Assembly: GCA_001695595.3 (NCBI GenBank)
Contig: MBPM02000032.1
Coordinates: forward strand, 724,094-788,093
Length of the DNA stretch: 64,000 bases
Reading direction: 5' to 3'
Source: Plasmopara viticola
Lineage: Eukaryota > Oomycota > Peronosporomycetes > Peronosporales > Peronosporaceae
The notes under the pieces are model-generated. The model searched no databases. It had not been told where the DNA came from and was given only the letters and a program-made list of their open reading frames with translations. Made by a program: the position numbers and the translations under genes. Below, piece after piece: positions 21,666 through 32,880 of the stretch (position 1 is its first letter; every line of letters starts with the position of its first letter).

Positions 21666-22351
21666 ATCTCTCGTCTTTTTTTGCGCATCGACTAAGAAGG
21701 AGCCGTATGGTACGTGGTACCATGAACGCCGCAAGCTGATCTGCTCTGTAGTGCTGATCCAGCAATCATGCTAAATGCCTGCCGGACGATTTGTGGCATA
21801 CCACTATAGCGAATAAGCCTCAAGCATTGGCTGATATCGATCAATATTACTTATCCAGACCGATAGACTGATCTTCAGCGCTAAGCCGTGGCAACTCATC
21901 ACATTTATGGTTTGGTTATCAAGAATATTTATTACCAATATATGGCTTCATCGGTTTACGCTTTCATCACACTCTTAACCTGGATAATAAAAAAAATAAA
22001 GTACCAATTGACGCCTAAATTGCGTGCCGGTATGATTTTAGTATTTGGCCTTTTGTAGCAAGTATCAGTTATACAGTGGCAGTGTTTTTGTTCACTGCAG
22101 ATCCGAAGACAGAGATCTGCAACCGTCGCTATGTGTGCCACAGCGATGTAAAGAGTTTCATAGTAATCCATTTGTTATTATGACATTCTTTAAAGACGAA
22201 AACCTTCATATAGCGCTGGCGAATGTTGGGCATTTCAAATTCGATTTTTAGCAATAAAAGTAAATAAAAAGACAACAGTAACCTTGCTGCCAAATCTCTA
22301 TATCACCAGCACGGATGTAAAAAAGAGACTTAAGCTGCAGACCATGTTATA
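21666..22351. other. Intergenic region E2-E3
   Basis: Colinear with 38717-39350 of unit 2. A single-copy version of the sequence that is folded back in unit 2 lies at 21893-21960. Part of module X is at 22260-22320. No gene was recognised. Confidence 0.55.
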
Positions 22352-23260
22352 TTAAGCTTGCGCGGCTGACAAATTCTCCGCCGACTTTTTCGCCAGTTTT
22401 CTCTGCCACCTTCTTCCCATGTTTAGTCTTGGCTGTTCTGTTAATGAAAGTGATATCGTTGAGAGTCACGTCCGTCTCAGTTCCCTTCTAATACATTTCC
22501 GCATACCCATGCATCATTTGAGCTCTGAGTTATCGGGAAGATCATATGAAATTTCGTGAAGCATTGGATGTTTAAAAACAAGCCTCGCGTCACAAGATAA
22601 TTTAACCAGCGGTTTTCTAATTGGAAATAAAGGTCTGTCACTAGCGCTGCTGTCTCCTCTGACTGCTTTGCCGCAACTGATAGCGACAACCGACTCACCT
22701 CACCGAAAGTGTAAAGCTGGTCAAAGAGCGCCATGGACTTTCTAGGATTGAAGTCGTTCAAGTTAATGTTCCAGACAACATACGCACGGCCAGTATTTAG
22801 ACTCAAGTGGATCAAGTTTGACTGTTGAACGTTGTGAAGTTGATGTGGGCGAAATCTGCGGTCTCTTAGAACGACAACTGCTCAATATGCGGTTTTGTGC
22901 CGATAGCTCAAGTTGACGTGTCTGCCTCTCACATGCCTGTTCCGCCATCATCGACAATATATATACATTGGATTGCTCCCACTCCTTTGCCAAAAAATGG
23001 ACATTTTCTTCTTAAAATGCTTCAAATCAAACCTTTTTACGTACTTGACCCAAACCTGAAACCAAAACCTCGACAAAATGTTTTCGGAACGAGCGCTAGC
23101 TTGCCGTAAACTGAGGATTCGCATTTTTCGCTTTCAACCAAGCTTCTTGAAGCTTGTGTCCACAACGCCTGCTTGATTTTGGTCAGTAAGGTGGCAACTT
23201 TACCCCTCGCCGTGAATTTTGATACTATCAATTTCCTGTTCGTCTCAAGATCGACTTCCA
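22352..23260 (-). pseudogene. E3: 5'-truncated effector pseudogene
   Basis: Recognisable parts are a KVATLLTKIKQALW leader-to-module segment (about 23150-23210), a first-module piece at 23037-23100, and modules 2-3 at 22477-22815 (AYVVWNINLNDFNPRKSMAL, SLSVAAKQSEETAALVTDL). The family stop codon lies at 22352. The signal peptide and dEER are missing. From about 23260 rightward the sequence is instead the 3' flank that normally follows E4-type genes. Frameshifts separate the pieces. There is no E3 counterpart between E5 and E6. Confidence 0.75.
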
Positions 23261-23378
23261 GTGGACCTACAGCCGCGCTTAGCATTGCCGGAATGACTTG
23301 ACGTGAGGTATGGGCCATGAAGCTTTCAGTCTTACAACGCTCAAACTGCAACAACTCAATTGCCGGTAGAGGCAACTC

Positions 23379-24476
23379 CTAAGCTCGCGAGGTCGCTAAC
23401 TCTTCCGCCAATTTCTTTCCATTATCAGTCGTTGCTTTCTTAGTCATAGCCTGAATCTGGTGTGCGTTGTAGTAGCGCTTGAGCATTTTAATAAGAGTCA
23501 GGTCCGTCCATTTGTCCTGTCGATACCTATCTACATACCTCAACCACATATCAATCTTCGGGTTATTAAGAAGACGCCTTAATCCTGTGTGGAGCTGTAA
23601 CCATTCAAAAACCTGCTCCGGCTTCACTAAATCTCTTATCCAGTTGTCTTCTAATTGTCTTTGAAGCTCTGTCGCCTGCGCTGCTGTTTCTTCTGATCGT
23701 TCTGCCACAAGTAGTAGCAAAGATAGACCTCCATTACCAAACATGCTGAGCAGCTGATCGAGGAGCGGTATGGACCAAGCAGGGTGATATTCGGTAAAAT
23801 AAGTGTTCCAAATGTTATACGCACGGCCCGTGAGCAAGCCCGTGGGGGTCTGGCCAAACTGCAAAGAGATGTAAATTATCCGTGGGTCAACTCTTTCGTC
23901 TCTCCAAATCGACATCATCTCCCTCTGCAGTAACGTGCCAATATCTTTGATCAACGTGTCTTCATCTTCCTTTGCCTTTTCCAGCATCATCGCCAATTCA
24001 TTATCTTTGTATTTCTCCCGCAACTTTTCAATTATCGACACTTCTTCATCGGGATGCTTTGCATTGTAACTTTCCACGTATTTGACCCACACATGAAACC
24101 AAGAATTCGACAAAAGGTTCTCGTCACCCTTCTCGGGCTTCAGATCGTCGAAGACAAAGTGGGGATGCTCATCTCTAAGCCTCCACTCAGCTGCTTCGAG
24201 CTCAAGCTGAGAGTTGACATCTTGTTTTCCCAACGCCTGCGTGCTTTTGGAGAGTAAGGTGGCAACTTCATTTTCCAAACCGACATTTTCGATACCAGGA
24301 ACCCTCTCTTCGTCTCCTGCATACTGCGGTACCGAGACGGGGGTACCAGGTCGATCTCCAGTGGATATATATGTCTCTAAGGATGCAGGGGACGCTGTCG
24401 CATTTGCAGAAGCGTGGGCATTTGAGTTAAAGGAGAAAACAAGTAGGAGTGTCAAAGCACTGCCGTGAAGGCGCAT
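23379..24476 (-). CDS. E4: secreted EER effector with three LWY modules (intact)
   Basis: A 365-residue protein with a signal peptide (1-23, ending NAHASA), an RPGT stretch (42-45) in place of RxLR, and GDEER at 54-58. The three LWY modules have tryptophan pairs W98/W130, W191/W223 and W279/W311, each 32 apart. E4 aligns with E5 without gaps across the first 311 residues and with E1 across about 260. It ends in SRA, without E1's lysine-rich tail. It is expected to be secreted and delivered into host cells like other EER/LWY proteins, with the target unknown. The start is supported by the shared leader and promoter block. The closest relative is E6, its broken unit 2 counterpart. Together with E1 it is one of two complete members here. 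Confidence 0.92.
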   Translation of the reverse strand: MRLHGSALTLLLVFSFNSNAHASANATASPASLETYISTGDRPGTPVSVPQYAGDEERVPGIENVGLENEVATLLSKSTQALGKQDVNSQLELEAAEWRLRDEHPHFVFDDLKPEKGDENLLSNSWFHVWVKYVESYNAKHPDEEVSIIEKLREKYKDNELAMMLEKAKEDEDTLIKDIGTLLQREMMSIWRDERVDPRIIYISLQFGQTPTGLLTGRAYNIWNTYFTEYHPAWSIPLLDQLLSMFGNGGLSLLLLVAERSEETAAQATELQRQLEDNWIRDLVKPEQVFEWLQLHTGLRRLLNNPKIDMWLRYVDRYRQDKWTDLTLIKMLKRYYNAHQIQAMTKKATTDNGKKLAEELATSRA

Positions 24477-24484
24477 TTTGTCAA

Positions 24485-24530
24485 TTTGATGGCCGAGTGA
24501 GTAGTGAAAGAGTAGTGCTAGTGGATTGCA
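24485..24530 (-). promoter_or_regulatory. Core promoter block of E4
   Basis: On the minus strand TTTCACTACTCACTCGGCCA precedes the ATG by about 15 bases, with the family's GATGCAATCCACTAGCACTA block directly upstream (24514-24533). Confidence 0.55.
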
Positions 24531-24649
24531 TCTCTAGCCTTCTTTTGCGCATCGACTAATACGGAGCATATGGTGCCAAAAACGCTGCGAAGGCTGATCT
24601 GGTTGGATACGGTTTATATACCATGCCGTCGATTGGTAAGCGCTTCAAA

Positions 24650-24790
24650 ATTTGGTCTTTAGCAACAATAATAATAGGTTAAAGCAACGACGGCAAGGCA
24701 AATGTATAAACGGCTATCTCTGCGCCCAATGATTTTTTATGATCTGAGAGAGTGCACACTACACGCATGGCTACTTTACTAATGTGCAAA
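24650..24790. repeat. Intergenic module X
   Basis: It shares TAGCAACAA, GCAACGACGG and a GATCTGAGAGAGT-like run with copies near 7830, 40850, 51830, 57830, 61160 and 63850. Non-coding. Confidence 0.55.
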
Positions 24791-24878
24791 ACTTGAACTT
24801 TACATTAAGATTTGTTAATATAGAAAAGGAGAATGGAAAAATATACCGTTTCTAAAACAATACCTAGCAATAAATATT

Positions 24879-25508
24879 GGGAAATGATACCGAGCAGGCA
24901 CTTTTTGCTAACGGGCAGGCACTGATGTTTATATGAATTATATTGATTAATCATTTCTTCTCTGTGATTGGCTGGAGGGTTAATTCTCAGTCGTGATATC
25001 AGTTCTCATATGTGATATCAGTTCTCATATGCTACACCAATATCAGATGCAATAATCCCAAAACTACTTTTCGACGTTAAAACCGCGACTATCCGCGCAA
25101 CTTTGATGTATTCTTAGTTGCGTGGAAAGTCATATATTTCCCTATATGAAACACGTCTAAAATGTAAGATGTAACAGATGTATATGCGACGAAATGCTTA
25201 TCAAGTGCTAACACAAATTCGAGTTCTTAATGACTTGCTCGCAATTGTCGTCTCGCTTAGCGATCGAGCACCTGAAGTAGACCCTCGATGTATTGACGTT
25301 TCTTTCCAGAAGTAAAGGAAACTATCAACGCCCCGCACTTCGAGACGAACCCTTATGATACAATTATCATAGCTAAGCAACCGCTTCATTTTCCGTAGAG
25401 TTTTTACTTCTGTAGCCTCGAGATTATGATTAAATGCCAATCAATTTAATTTATATAAACATCAGTGCCTACCCGTTAGCGAAAAGTGCCTGCCCGGTAT
25501 CATTTCCC
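24879..25508. mobile_element. TIR element B (630 bp, non-autonomous)
   Basis: It has the same inverted ends as element A: GGGAAATGATACC at the left and GGTATCATTTCCC at the right. It is flanked by a perfect 8-bp direct repeat TAAATATT (24871-24878 and 25509-25516). Eight-bp duplications occur in hAT, P and Merlin elements. The family is not assigned. A 79-codon minus-strand frame (25201-25440) lies in the interior, where element A carries its coiled-coil fragment, but it is not recognisable. Confidence 0.9.
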
Positions 25509-25516
25509 TAAATATT

Positions 25517-26157
25517 CCTGCAATAATGGCAAAAATATACATGTAAAAATAAAAATCGAGACTTTAGACCTTTAATAGTAATTTTACCGCATACAATCTT
25601 TGGGAAGCCTTAAAGAGATGGTTCAAATGCAGTGCGAACAGAGAGATGGCACTTATTACAAGTATGGGAATCACCGCATGGACTGGACAGATAGTGTGTA
25701 CTACTCAAAGTTTTGGCGTAAGTCGGTACTACTAAGTGCACCTTGAGCCACAATCAAGCCAGTAAGTCCACTTTAACACAGCCCGTTAGGAGACTCATGG
25801 TACCCCCCCCCAGTCTTCGGATGGTAAGGGTGAAAACTGTGAGAGTTCGGCGAATAGACAAAACGAGGTTGAGCCAGTGGTATTATCACCAAAGTAGGTA
25901 CGGTGCTGTGAAGTGAATGATAGAGTACGTGGCATAGAAAGCTTTGTGGTTGGCACAAACACTATCATCACTACAACAATCGCTAAAACGACGACGAGAG
26001 AAAACATACTGGGAGAGACGCGGGTTGCAAGCGAAGAGTCCGACATCAGTTCATCAAACGATGATAAAAAGAATTTTCACTCAAATTTACGAAGTACAAT
26101 TGCCTGCATACGTGGTTACCAAAAGCGGCTTACGTTAATACAAATCTGTTGGTTTGA
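25517..26157. other. Left part of the unit 1-only insertion
   Basis: This stretch has no counterpart in unit 2. It may be the 5' part of the MULE that follows. A run of eleven C's lies at 25803-25812 approximately. No conserved motif was recognised. Confidence 0.4.
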
Positions 26158-27720
26158 ATGCATCAACTTAATTTATGGTCGAATTTGCGTATGAGAAGAG
26201 CTTTGGACCTTCAACATAATTTGTTGCGCAAACATGCGATGTTACATCAATTGCTCTTCACTCGCGGAATGCTAGACGTGCGCTTACGGCAAAGCAGCTC
26301 GAGCAAAGTGATGTCATGCGTAAATTGGTGCATACACATTGCCAGAACTTGTCGCCGGTAATCATTCGTGATCTTTAAAAGGCATGTGAATGATTGTGAC
26401 GTATGACAACTGTGTGAACGCTTGCAATAGGCTTATGGAAAAATTTGAAGGTGACGATTTGAATCGATTCCAGTAATTTTTTCGTACTGCGAAACACTCA
26501 AGAACTACGCGTATGCGGTGTTTATTAAGCGGGCAGCAATTGATTATATGCAAGGATTTCATGCGATAGCTCCATACGCATTACGCGGCATGACACTGGA
26601 TAGCTATTTTATCAAGAACAATGTTGGAGGTGTGTTGATGGTGGCGTGTTTTAAAAAGGGAACAATGAGATTGAGATTGTTGCAGTCGTATTCGTCAGCA
26701 GCGAGACCAAAGCAAATTGGGCGTGATTTCTCAAGTTCCTGTATCAGCATCTACCTGTACTTCCAGCCCTCGTACTACTTGATCGTGGCAAGGGATTGGT
26801 GTCAGCAATGAAGGAAAATGGCAAATAGTTACCTCATTTCTTTTGCTTACGTTCCCTTATGGAGAATTACAATCTAAAAAGTAGAAACAAGGCGTTAAAG
26901 GAACATGCATGGGGCTTTGAACGTGCACTGACCAGGCAATCGTACGAAGCCAAAATAGAAGACCTGATGCAGCTAGTTCGCGAGGCAGTTAAATGGCTGG
27001 CTGACGTTGGCTATAGGATGTGGTCCATTGCCCATAGCCTATGCTCACGATATAGAATGCTTTCCAATACCGATGATTTCATTTACACCGCGCTGGAAAA
27101 GATCTTGGATTGTATGATGGCAATTGAACGCTATGTCGGAAAGAAGTGGCTCAATTTTGCAGGGCGAGCCAAACAGCGGGGTGTGGTTTCGTCTTATGCT
27201 GCTACTTGCATTGTAACATTTTAATGTTAAAAATGTACGAGGAAATATTTTAAGAATGTCTAAGTTCAACTTGTGTCGGTAAAACAATCCAATGAAGTAT
27301 GCTGTTGAGGTAAAAAGTACAAGTGGCACCTGCACATGCGCTTATGGAAAAGATATGAAAGCTCCATTTCGACACCTCATAGCAGCACCCAACTTTCAAG
27401 TTTAGCTGTCACGTGCAAAGTTGTTGTTCAGGGATATGTGGTCAACCAAAACGTATCTACTTGCCTACAATGAAGGACTCGAAGTGAAGCCATTTGTGAC
27501 AAAAAGTGAACTTGTTAAGAGTGAGCATCTTCCACCAAATCCATCCGAGAAAAATTTCGACCCAAAAAGAAGTGAATCGAATCACAACATGCTTCGTTAA
27601 AAGTTGACGCGCCAAAAATTGTTTATTGATGCGGCTGCTGTGGTCAAGTGGGACACTACAAGCGTCGATGCACAAGTAATGCGCAGCATCAAAGTATATT
27701 TCCTATAATGAGTTGGGTAT
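26158..27720 (+). mobile_element. Mutator-like (MULE) transposase remnant
   Basis: The DDE transposase core is recognisable at 26518-26811, where GMTLDSYFIKNNVGGVLMVA matches the first catalytic aspartate region (usual LDGTFLKxxYGGVLLxA). In the next frame NNEIEIVAVVFVSSETKANW and LLDRGKGLVSAMKE match the second aspartate block. The helical region at 26859-27180 includes WGFERALTRQSYEAKIEDL and SRYRMLSN. A SWIM-type finger follows near 27320 (TCTCAYGKDMKAPFRHLIAA, one cysteine replaced by phenylalanine), and near 27630 an intact CCHC knuckle, CGCCGQVGHYKRRC. Frameshifts and stops separate them. Terminal repeats were not found. The insertion is absent from unit 2, so it arrived after the duplication or was lost there. 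Confidence 0.8.
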
Positions 27721-27950
27721 ACTTTTTACGTTTTTTATTTTTCGATAGGTTTAACTTCGCAGGTAGATTTTTTTCAATTAATTGAAAAAGTTGTGATTCG
27801 AGGTAGATTTTTTACATCTGAATATACTTTTTCCATTAATTTAAAAAAAAAAATTTCGTATCCCATATAAGAAATAATATTGTTATCTAAGTGCCATTAA
27901 GTTTAACAAGGATAGCACATATAACATGATCACTCGAAACAAGTTACTAT

Positions 27951-29090
27951 GAAGATTTAGCGTCAGTGATTCTAACCCTTGTGTCCGTGCTTTATATGAA
28001 TGCAAAAACGACATCATCAATGTATGTCGAGAGATAGGCGTTATTACACAACAAACTCGTTCGATAGCTCGAAAGATATGACCAATTTCTACTCAAGAGA
28101 CACATGCGGAAAGCTGACCGCGGTCAATGTACGTCACGCTTCCATGTAAAAAGCTAACAAAATACATCGATCAAGTCAAATGCGCTGTACATTAAAATTC
28201 CATCCTGTCACATCCTTCTAGAAGATAGCGCCAATGTCAAAATGATGGCCAAACTTATCCTATTGAAAGTGTCCATGATGCGTCACTTGCCATAAGGCTA
28301 TCTGCCACAAAATATCGGCGTAGATTGAAAATATGTGTTCATTCAATTCAATCCTCCTTGTGGTGTACGCGGAATCGTACGTTGACGAAGTCACGCTGCT
28401 TCAAAGTTTGATACGCGGAGATTATATCCTAGAACCAAATTAACACTGTAATGTTCGCCTTAATTAGGTGGTTGACTGATGAAAGGGGTCATAAGAACAT
28501 ATTTTGGTGGTGTATTACCAGATACAATACGTAGTCTTTCAAAAGAAGGACATGCTTCGTGCATCTACTTTGTGTACAAAGTGTCTTCTTCGTGTCTTCT
28601 AAGCAAACAGAAGTGAAAAGCACATCTCCTCTATAGTTCGAATTGCCATCATTTCGACAGCGCCATTGAAATTAGAGGCTTCTCGATCTTCGACGTTGAC
28701 ATTTTGTTCAACATTATCTGTGGGATAAATGGAAGGCTTTTGTGCCTTCGAGCTTTACCGGTCTCTCTCTTTCGGTAACGCCAAATGCTATTCCCTCTAA
28801 CGTCTCAATACAAGAGCTTAGTAAGCTGCTTGCACTGTTGCTTTCCACGTAAGAGATTAACGAGACTTTCGTGTCGTAACTGGTTCGATTTCATTGCACC
28901 GACATCCGGACATCCAGCAATGCAGCGATGCGACGCAGAGCACCGATTTGTGAAATACGTTCATCTTTAGACGGACTTAAATACACCACTTTGAATGTCT
29001 CGGCCTTTGACCGACTGAAACCCAATATAACAAATGCTGTCCGCGACAAGCGTTTCTCAGTGGATCCACGTGCATGCTTGGCATTTTGTC
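27951..29090 (-). repeat. Repeat R, inverted copy c (unit 1)
   Basis: Its reverse complement matches 3960-5000 and 11890-12800, including the GTGACGTACATTGACCGCGG core. It matches 41035-42235 of unit 2 in the same orientation. Together with copy d it forms a head-to-head pair. Confidence 0.7.
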
Positions 29091-30990
29091 CCTAATACCT
29101 TAACATAGATGGACATCGATAGTGACGAGGATGAGGGCTCAAAGCGATTCTTTTTAGCGAAGAGGGAGAGGGAAACAAAGGACAAAGATCGTTTCCCTTC
29201 TGAAACAGCACTGGGTGCTTTCCGTAAGAGGCATGAGTGTTATTTTAGTGCAAAAAAAAGTAAGGGAAAACGGAAAGATGTGACGATTTGTAAAATGGTG
29301 CGGTTCCAATTATATTTAACCATACGAATAGTTTTCGATCAAAAGCATTTAACATCGTATGTATCCCATTGTATTGATGCAAAATATGTTAGACATTTTC
29401 AATCAAAAGCATACTTCAATTGATGCACAATATTTAACATCATCTGTTTGCTAGCAATATGCAATCATTGGTCAATAAATTGCTTACAAAGTTATGATTT
29501 AGAGTGAATATTTGAGGGTTGTTCTAAGCAACCTTTCGTTTGCTGCTTGCGATGGGAGGCATGGCTGACTACAGCTTAAGATACTAAGAGCTAGAATTTA
29601 AGCATGCACGTGGACCCACAAAGAAACGCTAATCGTCGACAGCACTTGATGTATGTCTTGTGAGACAAAGGGCACTTTGAGTGCTGCCTTCTTGATACTT
29701 TTAAACCGGAACGTGTTATTTTGAGTGGGGCACCGCATGGCATTGCTGTCTTGCTGTACGTCCGAATGTCGGTACAGTAGTGCCGACACAACAAGTCTCT
29801 GGAAAATTGTCAAATTTTAATAGGAAAGGCAGCATCACAAAATGCTTATTGAATAGCGTAAGACGCCTAAGCTTAAAACTTTTGCAAATTCAATGGCATT
29901 GTCGAATTGGTGATCACTCGGCTGCAGAAAAGGCCAGCTTCTAGCTTTTTGCTCGAATTTGATTTAGCAATAACGTGGATATTTTGTGGCAGAAAGCGTT
30001 ATGGCAACTGGAACACCGTGGACGCTCAAAAATAAGTGTATTTGGCCATCATCCTGGCGGTGGCGTTATGTATTAAAAAGTAGTGATGCGGAACAACAGG
30101 ATGCGATGTATAGTGTACAGCGCTCGACTTAATTGGCGTCTTTATACATCAATTTCTCACCTAGAAATAGTGCCATTGGTCGCGTTCGATTCTCCGTGTG
30201 TCTTGCACAAGGCGTAGTAAATCACGTCTTAAGATTTATCGGATGCGTCCATCGGGCATATGTACCGACACATCCTGATAATTTATACCACATCGTTTCT
30301 AATAAAATTAATTACCCTGTTGAATGTATTTTTTATGTCAAAAAATAACAAGCACTTTTCAACAATATTTAATAGACAAATCTTACTGCACATATAGCGG
30401 GAAAAATTCGTGGCTCATCGTCAAAAATAAAGGTCGTTAAAATTAATCGCTCGTGTGTTAATAAAATGGTCGTGCGTATAGTGTGCAAAAGGACACGATT
30501 CTCAGCTGTTGTCTCTCTTCCAAGACCTTTTTCAGGTCACAAAAAAGTCAATGTGCGCAGATATATTCGTACATACGTTCGCCCTGGTGAGACAAAAGCT
30601 TTTCAACAAGGTCTTTGCTTCACCGTCGTTGTCGTGCTTTGTATATTTTAGTTTCTACAGATCTAGTTTCGACTTATGAAAGGCTTGTCGTCAATGAAGT
30701 TTTGCGAAAATAGCTACGAACCAAATTTTATATGAGAAAAAAAAGCTCATTGGGTTAAATAGTAGCGACGTTCATTCCTTCTGTAATGCAATTTTGATGT
30801 CGTTGCTGCAACTAGGCCACAGGTAAAGTCATACTGCTTGTTTTCTTACGTTTTAATATCAGCTTACGGTACTCTATCTTTGTTTTCATATAGCTGATAG
30901 AGCGTAAGCAAAACCACCAAGAGTAAAGCAAATCTAAGAAAGCATCTAAGAGTCGTAGCATATTCAATTACGTAAATCATCAAAAAAAGG
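29091..30990 (+). repeat. Repeat R, forward copy d (unit 1)
   Basis: Matches 42236-44960 of unit 2 and 3540-5340 of copy a. Frames are broken after the first 100 codons. Confidence 0.7.
29109..29423 (+). CDS. Acidic/basic ORF at the start of R copy d, function unknown
   Basis: The 104 codons start MDIDSDEDEGSKRFFLAKRE and run into a basic segment (AKKSKGKRKD). The unit 2 counterpart at 42235 begins MNINSDKEKSSK and then stops. The similar segment at 11531 keeps only about 20 residues. There is no signal peptide or known domain. It could be a relic of whatever R once encoded. Confidence 0.3.
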   Translation: MDIDSDEDEGSKRFFLAKRERETKDKDRFPSETALGAFRKRHECYFSAKKSKGKRKDVTICKMVRFQLYLTIRIVFDQKHLTSYVSHCIDAKYVRHFQSKAYFN

Positions 30991-31194
30991 GATGATTTAT
31001 GCGTTGAAAAAGCTTAAGCGCTAAATATGCCCAATTAAACTGTTGCGACTACTTCGGCCACTGCCATTGTGCTTAGACCGCAGAAGGTAATTGGTCTTTA
31101 TCGATCTCCCAACGCCAGCTTTGCGCTTCGCCAAATGAGATTGTCTTGTAGCCAAGCCACAAATCGCTGCTGAACTGGGACCATTTTTCGCAGC

Positions 31195-31275
31195 TGAATT
31201 GGTCTCAGCTACGAGATACCGTATCTCGGAACCGCCGAAGAACAGAGCCGACGAAACGCTTAATAATATCATTAG
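31195..31275 (+). pseudogene. Effector leader scrap upstream of E7
   Basis: GTATCTCGGAACCGCCGAAG at about 31221 is the DNA of the T-L-(V/I)-S-E-P-P segment that precedes dEER in the family. Nothing before or after it is conserved except in the matching scrap upstream of E8 in unit 2. Confidence 0.5.
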
Positions 31276-31384
31276 TTTCGGCGTCCGCCGGCACATCAGC
31301 CCCCGCAGCGTTTTCCGTACCATATGCTCCGTATCAATCTTTCTTCGCCGATGCGCAAAGGAAGACTAGGGATTCAATCGAGCA

Positions 31385-31422
31385 TTACCACTTCATTATT
31401 TATTTGGCCAGCAAGTTTACCC
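31385..31422 (+). promoter_or_regulatory. Core promoter block of E7
   Basis: CTTCATTATTTATTTGGCCA at 31391-31410, followed by GCAAG, lies 13 bases before the ATG. Confidence 0.55.
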
Positions 31423-32525
31423 ATGCGTCTTCGCAGCCTAACCGTCCTCTTCCTTATCGCAAAAGCTAACGCTTCTGCGAGTGTGACAGCGTCTCCTGCA
31501 CCCCAAGGGATATTTCCATGAACTGAAGACCGGCCTGGTACCCTCGTCTCGGAATCGCCGAATGCAAGAGATAAAGAGAGGAATAGTGTCGAAGCTATCG
31601 GCTTTTAAATAAAATCGCCATCTTACTGACCAAAATCACGCAGGCGGTCTGGAATCAAGATATTATCTTTCTGCTTGAGCTTAAGTTTGCTTGGTGGAGG
31701 CTGAATAAAGTAAATACTATCTCTGTACACAGAGCTGGGACTAGAGCTGGTCGACGAAAACATTTTATCAAATCGTCGGTTTCAAGCTTGGGTCGAGCAC
31801 GTGGGAAGCTACAACTGGAAGCATCCCGAGAAAAAAGTGTCGATTATTAAAAAGTTGCGGGAGAAATTCGATGAGCTTGCATTGTCGATGATGCTGGAAC
31901 AAGCCAAGGGAGAGGTAGACACGTCACTCCAAGCCATTGGCGCAAAACTCCAGTTTAAACAAATGTCGTTATGGAAAAAACATAAAGTTCCCCTAGACCA
32001 AATTTACTACGATTTGCAGGCAAACCGCATTCTCCCGACTTTGCTTACCGGCCGTGCAAAGAATGTCTGGAACAATTTCTTTACCAATTTCAACCCTCGT
32101 CGGCCAATGACGCTCTCCGATCAGCTGCTCCACGCTTTCGATGACGCGAGTCTGTCTAAGCTGCTAATAGCTTCAAAATGGTCAGGGGAGACGGCAGCGC
32201 AGACGACAGACCTGCAACTCTAATTAGAAAACGACTGGCTGCGTAGAGGTGTGACGCCGGAGCTTGCTTTCAAACATTTAAAGCTTGACATTACCCCATA
32301 TTGTCTACTCCAACATCCTGAGCTCAACTCATGGATAAGGTATGCGAAAATGTATCAGAGAGAGAGACAGGGGCGGACGTGACACTTAATGAGGTCATTG
32401 ATGGCTTCTTCAGCGCAAATAGGATCAAGATTGTTATCGAAACAGCAAGGACTGACGATGGAAAGGAATTGGCGAAGAATTTGAAGAAGTATATGGAGGA
32501 GAAGTTGGCAGCTGCGCAAGCTTAG
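31423..32525 (+). pseudogene. E7: effector pseudogene, unit 1 counterpart of E8
   Basis: The start at 31423 gives a normal signal peptide (MRLRSLTVLFLIAKANASAS). A TGA at 31519 (TTA in E8) stops it 32 codons in. Later the RPGTLVSE and D-x-ER region is readable in frame, then a one-base loss near 31610 and another shift near 31735 break module 1. Modules 1-2 are open from 31801 to 32220, with the W pair around MSLWKKHKVP and NVWNNFFTNFNPRRPM. TAA at 32221 replaces a CAA codon. A two-base gain in an AG run near 32357 breaks module 3, and the C-terminus ends at 32525. The protein cannot be made. Confidence 0.88.
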
Positions 32526-32880
32526 GCGTTGCCTATTGGCAGTGGTTTTACGTTGTTGCAGATCAAACATTGTAAGACTGAAATATAGAGAAGTTGTTTG
32601 TATGACAGGGAAGTACGATATTTGCGTTTTTTAGGCATCAGAACGGCTGTAGGAGACAAAAAAACTTTATCATGGGCAAAAATATTGATCTTGTCCTATT
32701 AAAAAAGTCTACTAATTCGCCTTTTTTTATGTTTTTGGAGCAATTAAAGACCTTTCTCTATCGGTTTCCAAGATGGCTCTTTAATGCTGGTTTTTTGGCC
32801 GCGAAGACTCACTTCCGGAATTCGATCGACTCATTACGCAATGGACGCAAAAACGATGTATTAGCAAAATGGATCTAGTA
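32526..32880. other. 3' flank of E7
   Basis: Colinear with 46877-47580 downstream of E8. Positions 32847-32857 are the empty counterpart of the family S insertion at 47203. No gene is seen. Confidence 0.6.

Noticed and set aside
21334..21765. A continuous 143-codon frame covering the E2 start
   Set aside because: It begins upstream of the homologous ATG and, after residue 35, reads the leader and module DNA in the wrong frame, so it does not represent a separate protein.
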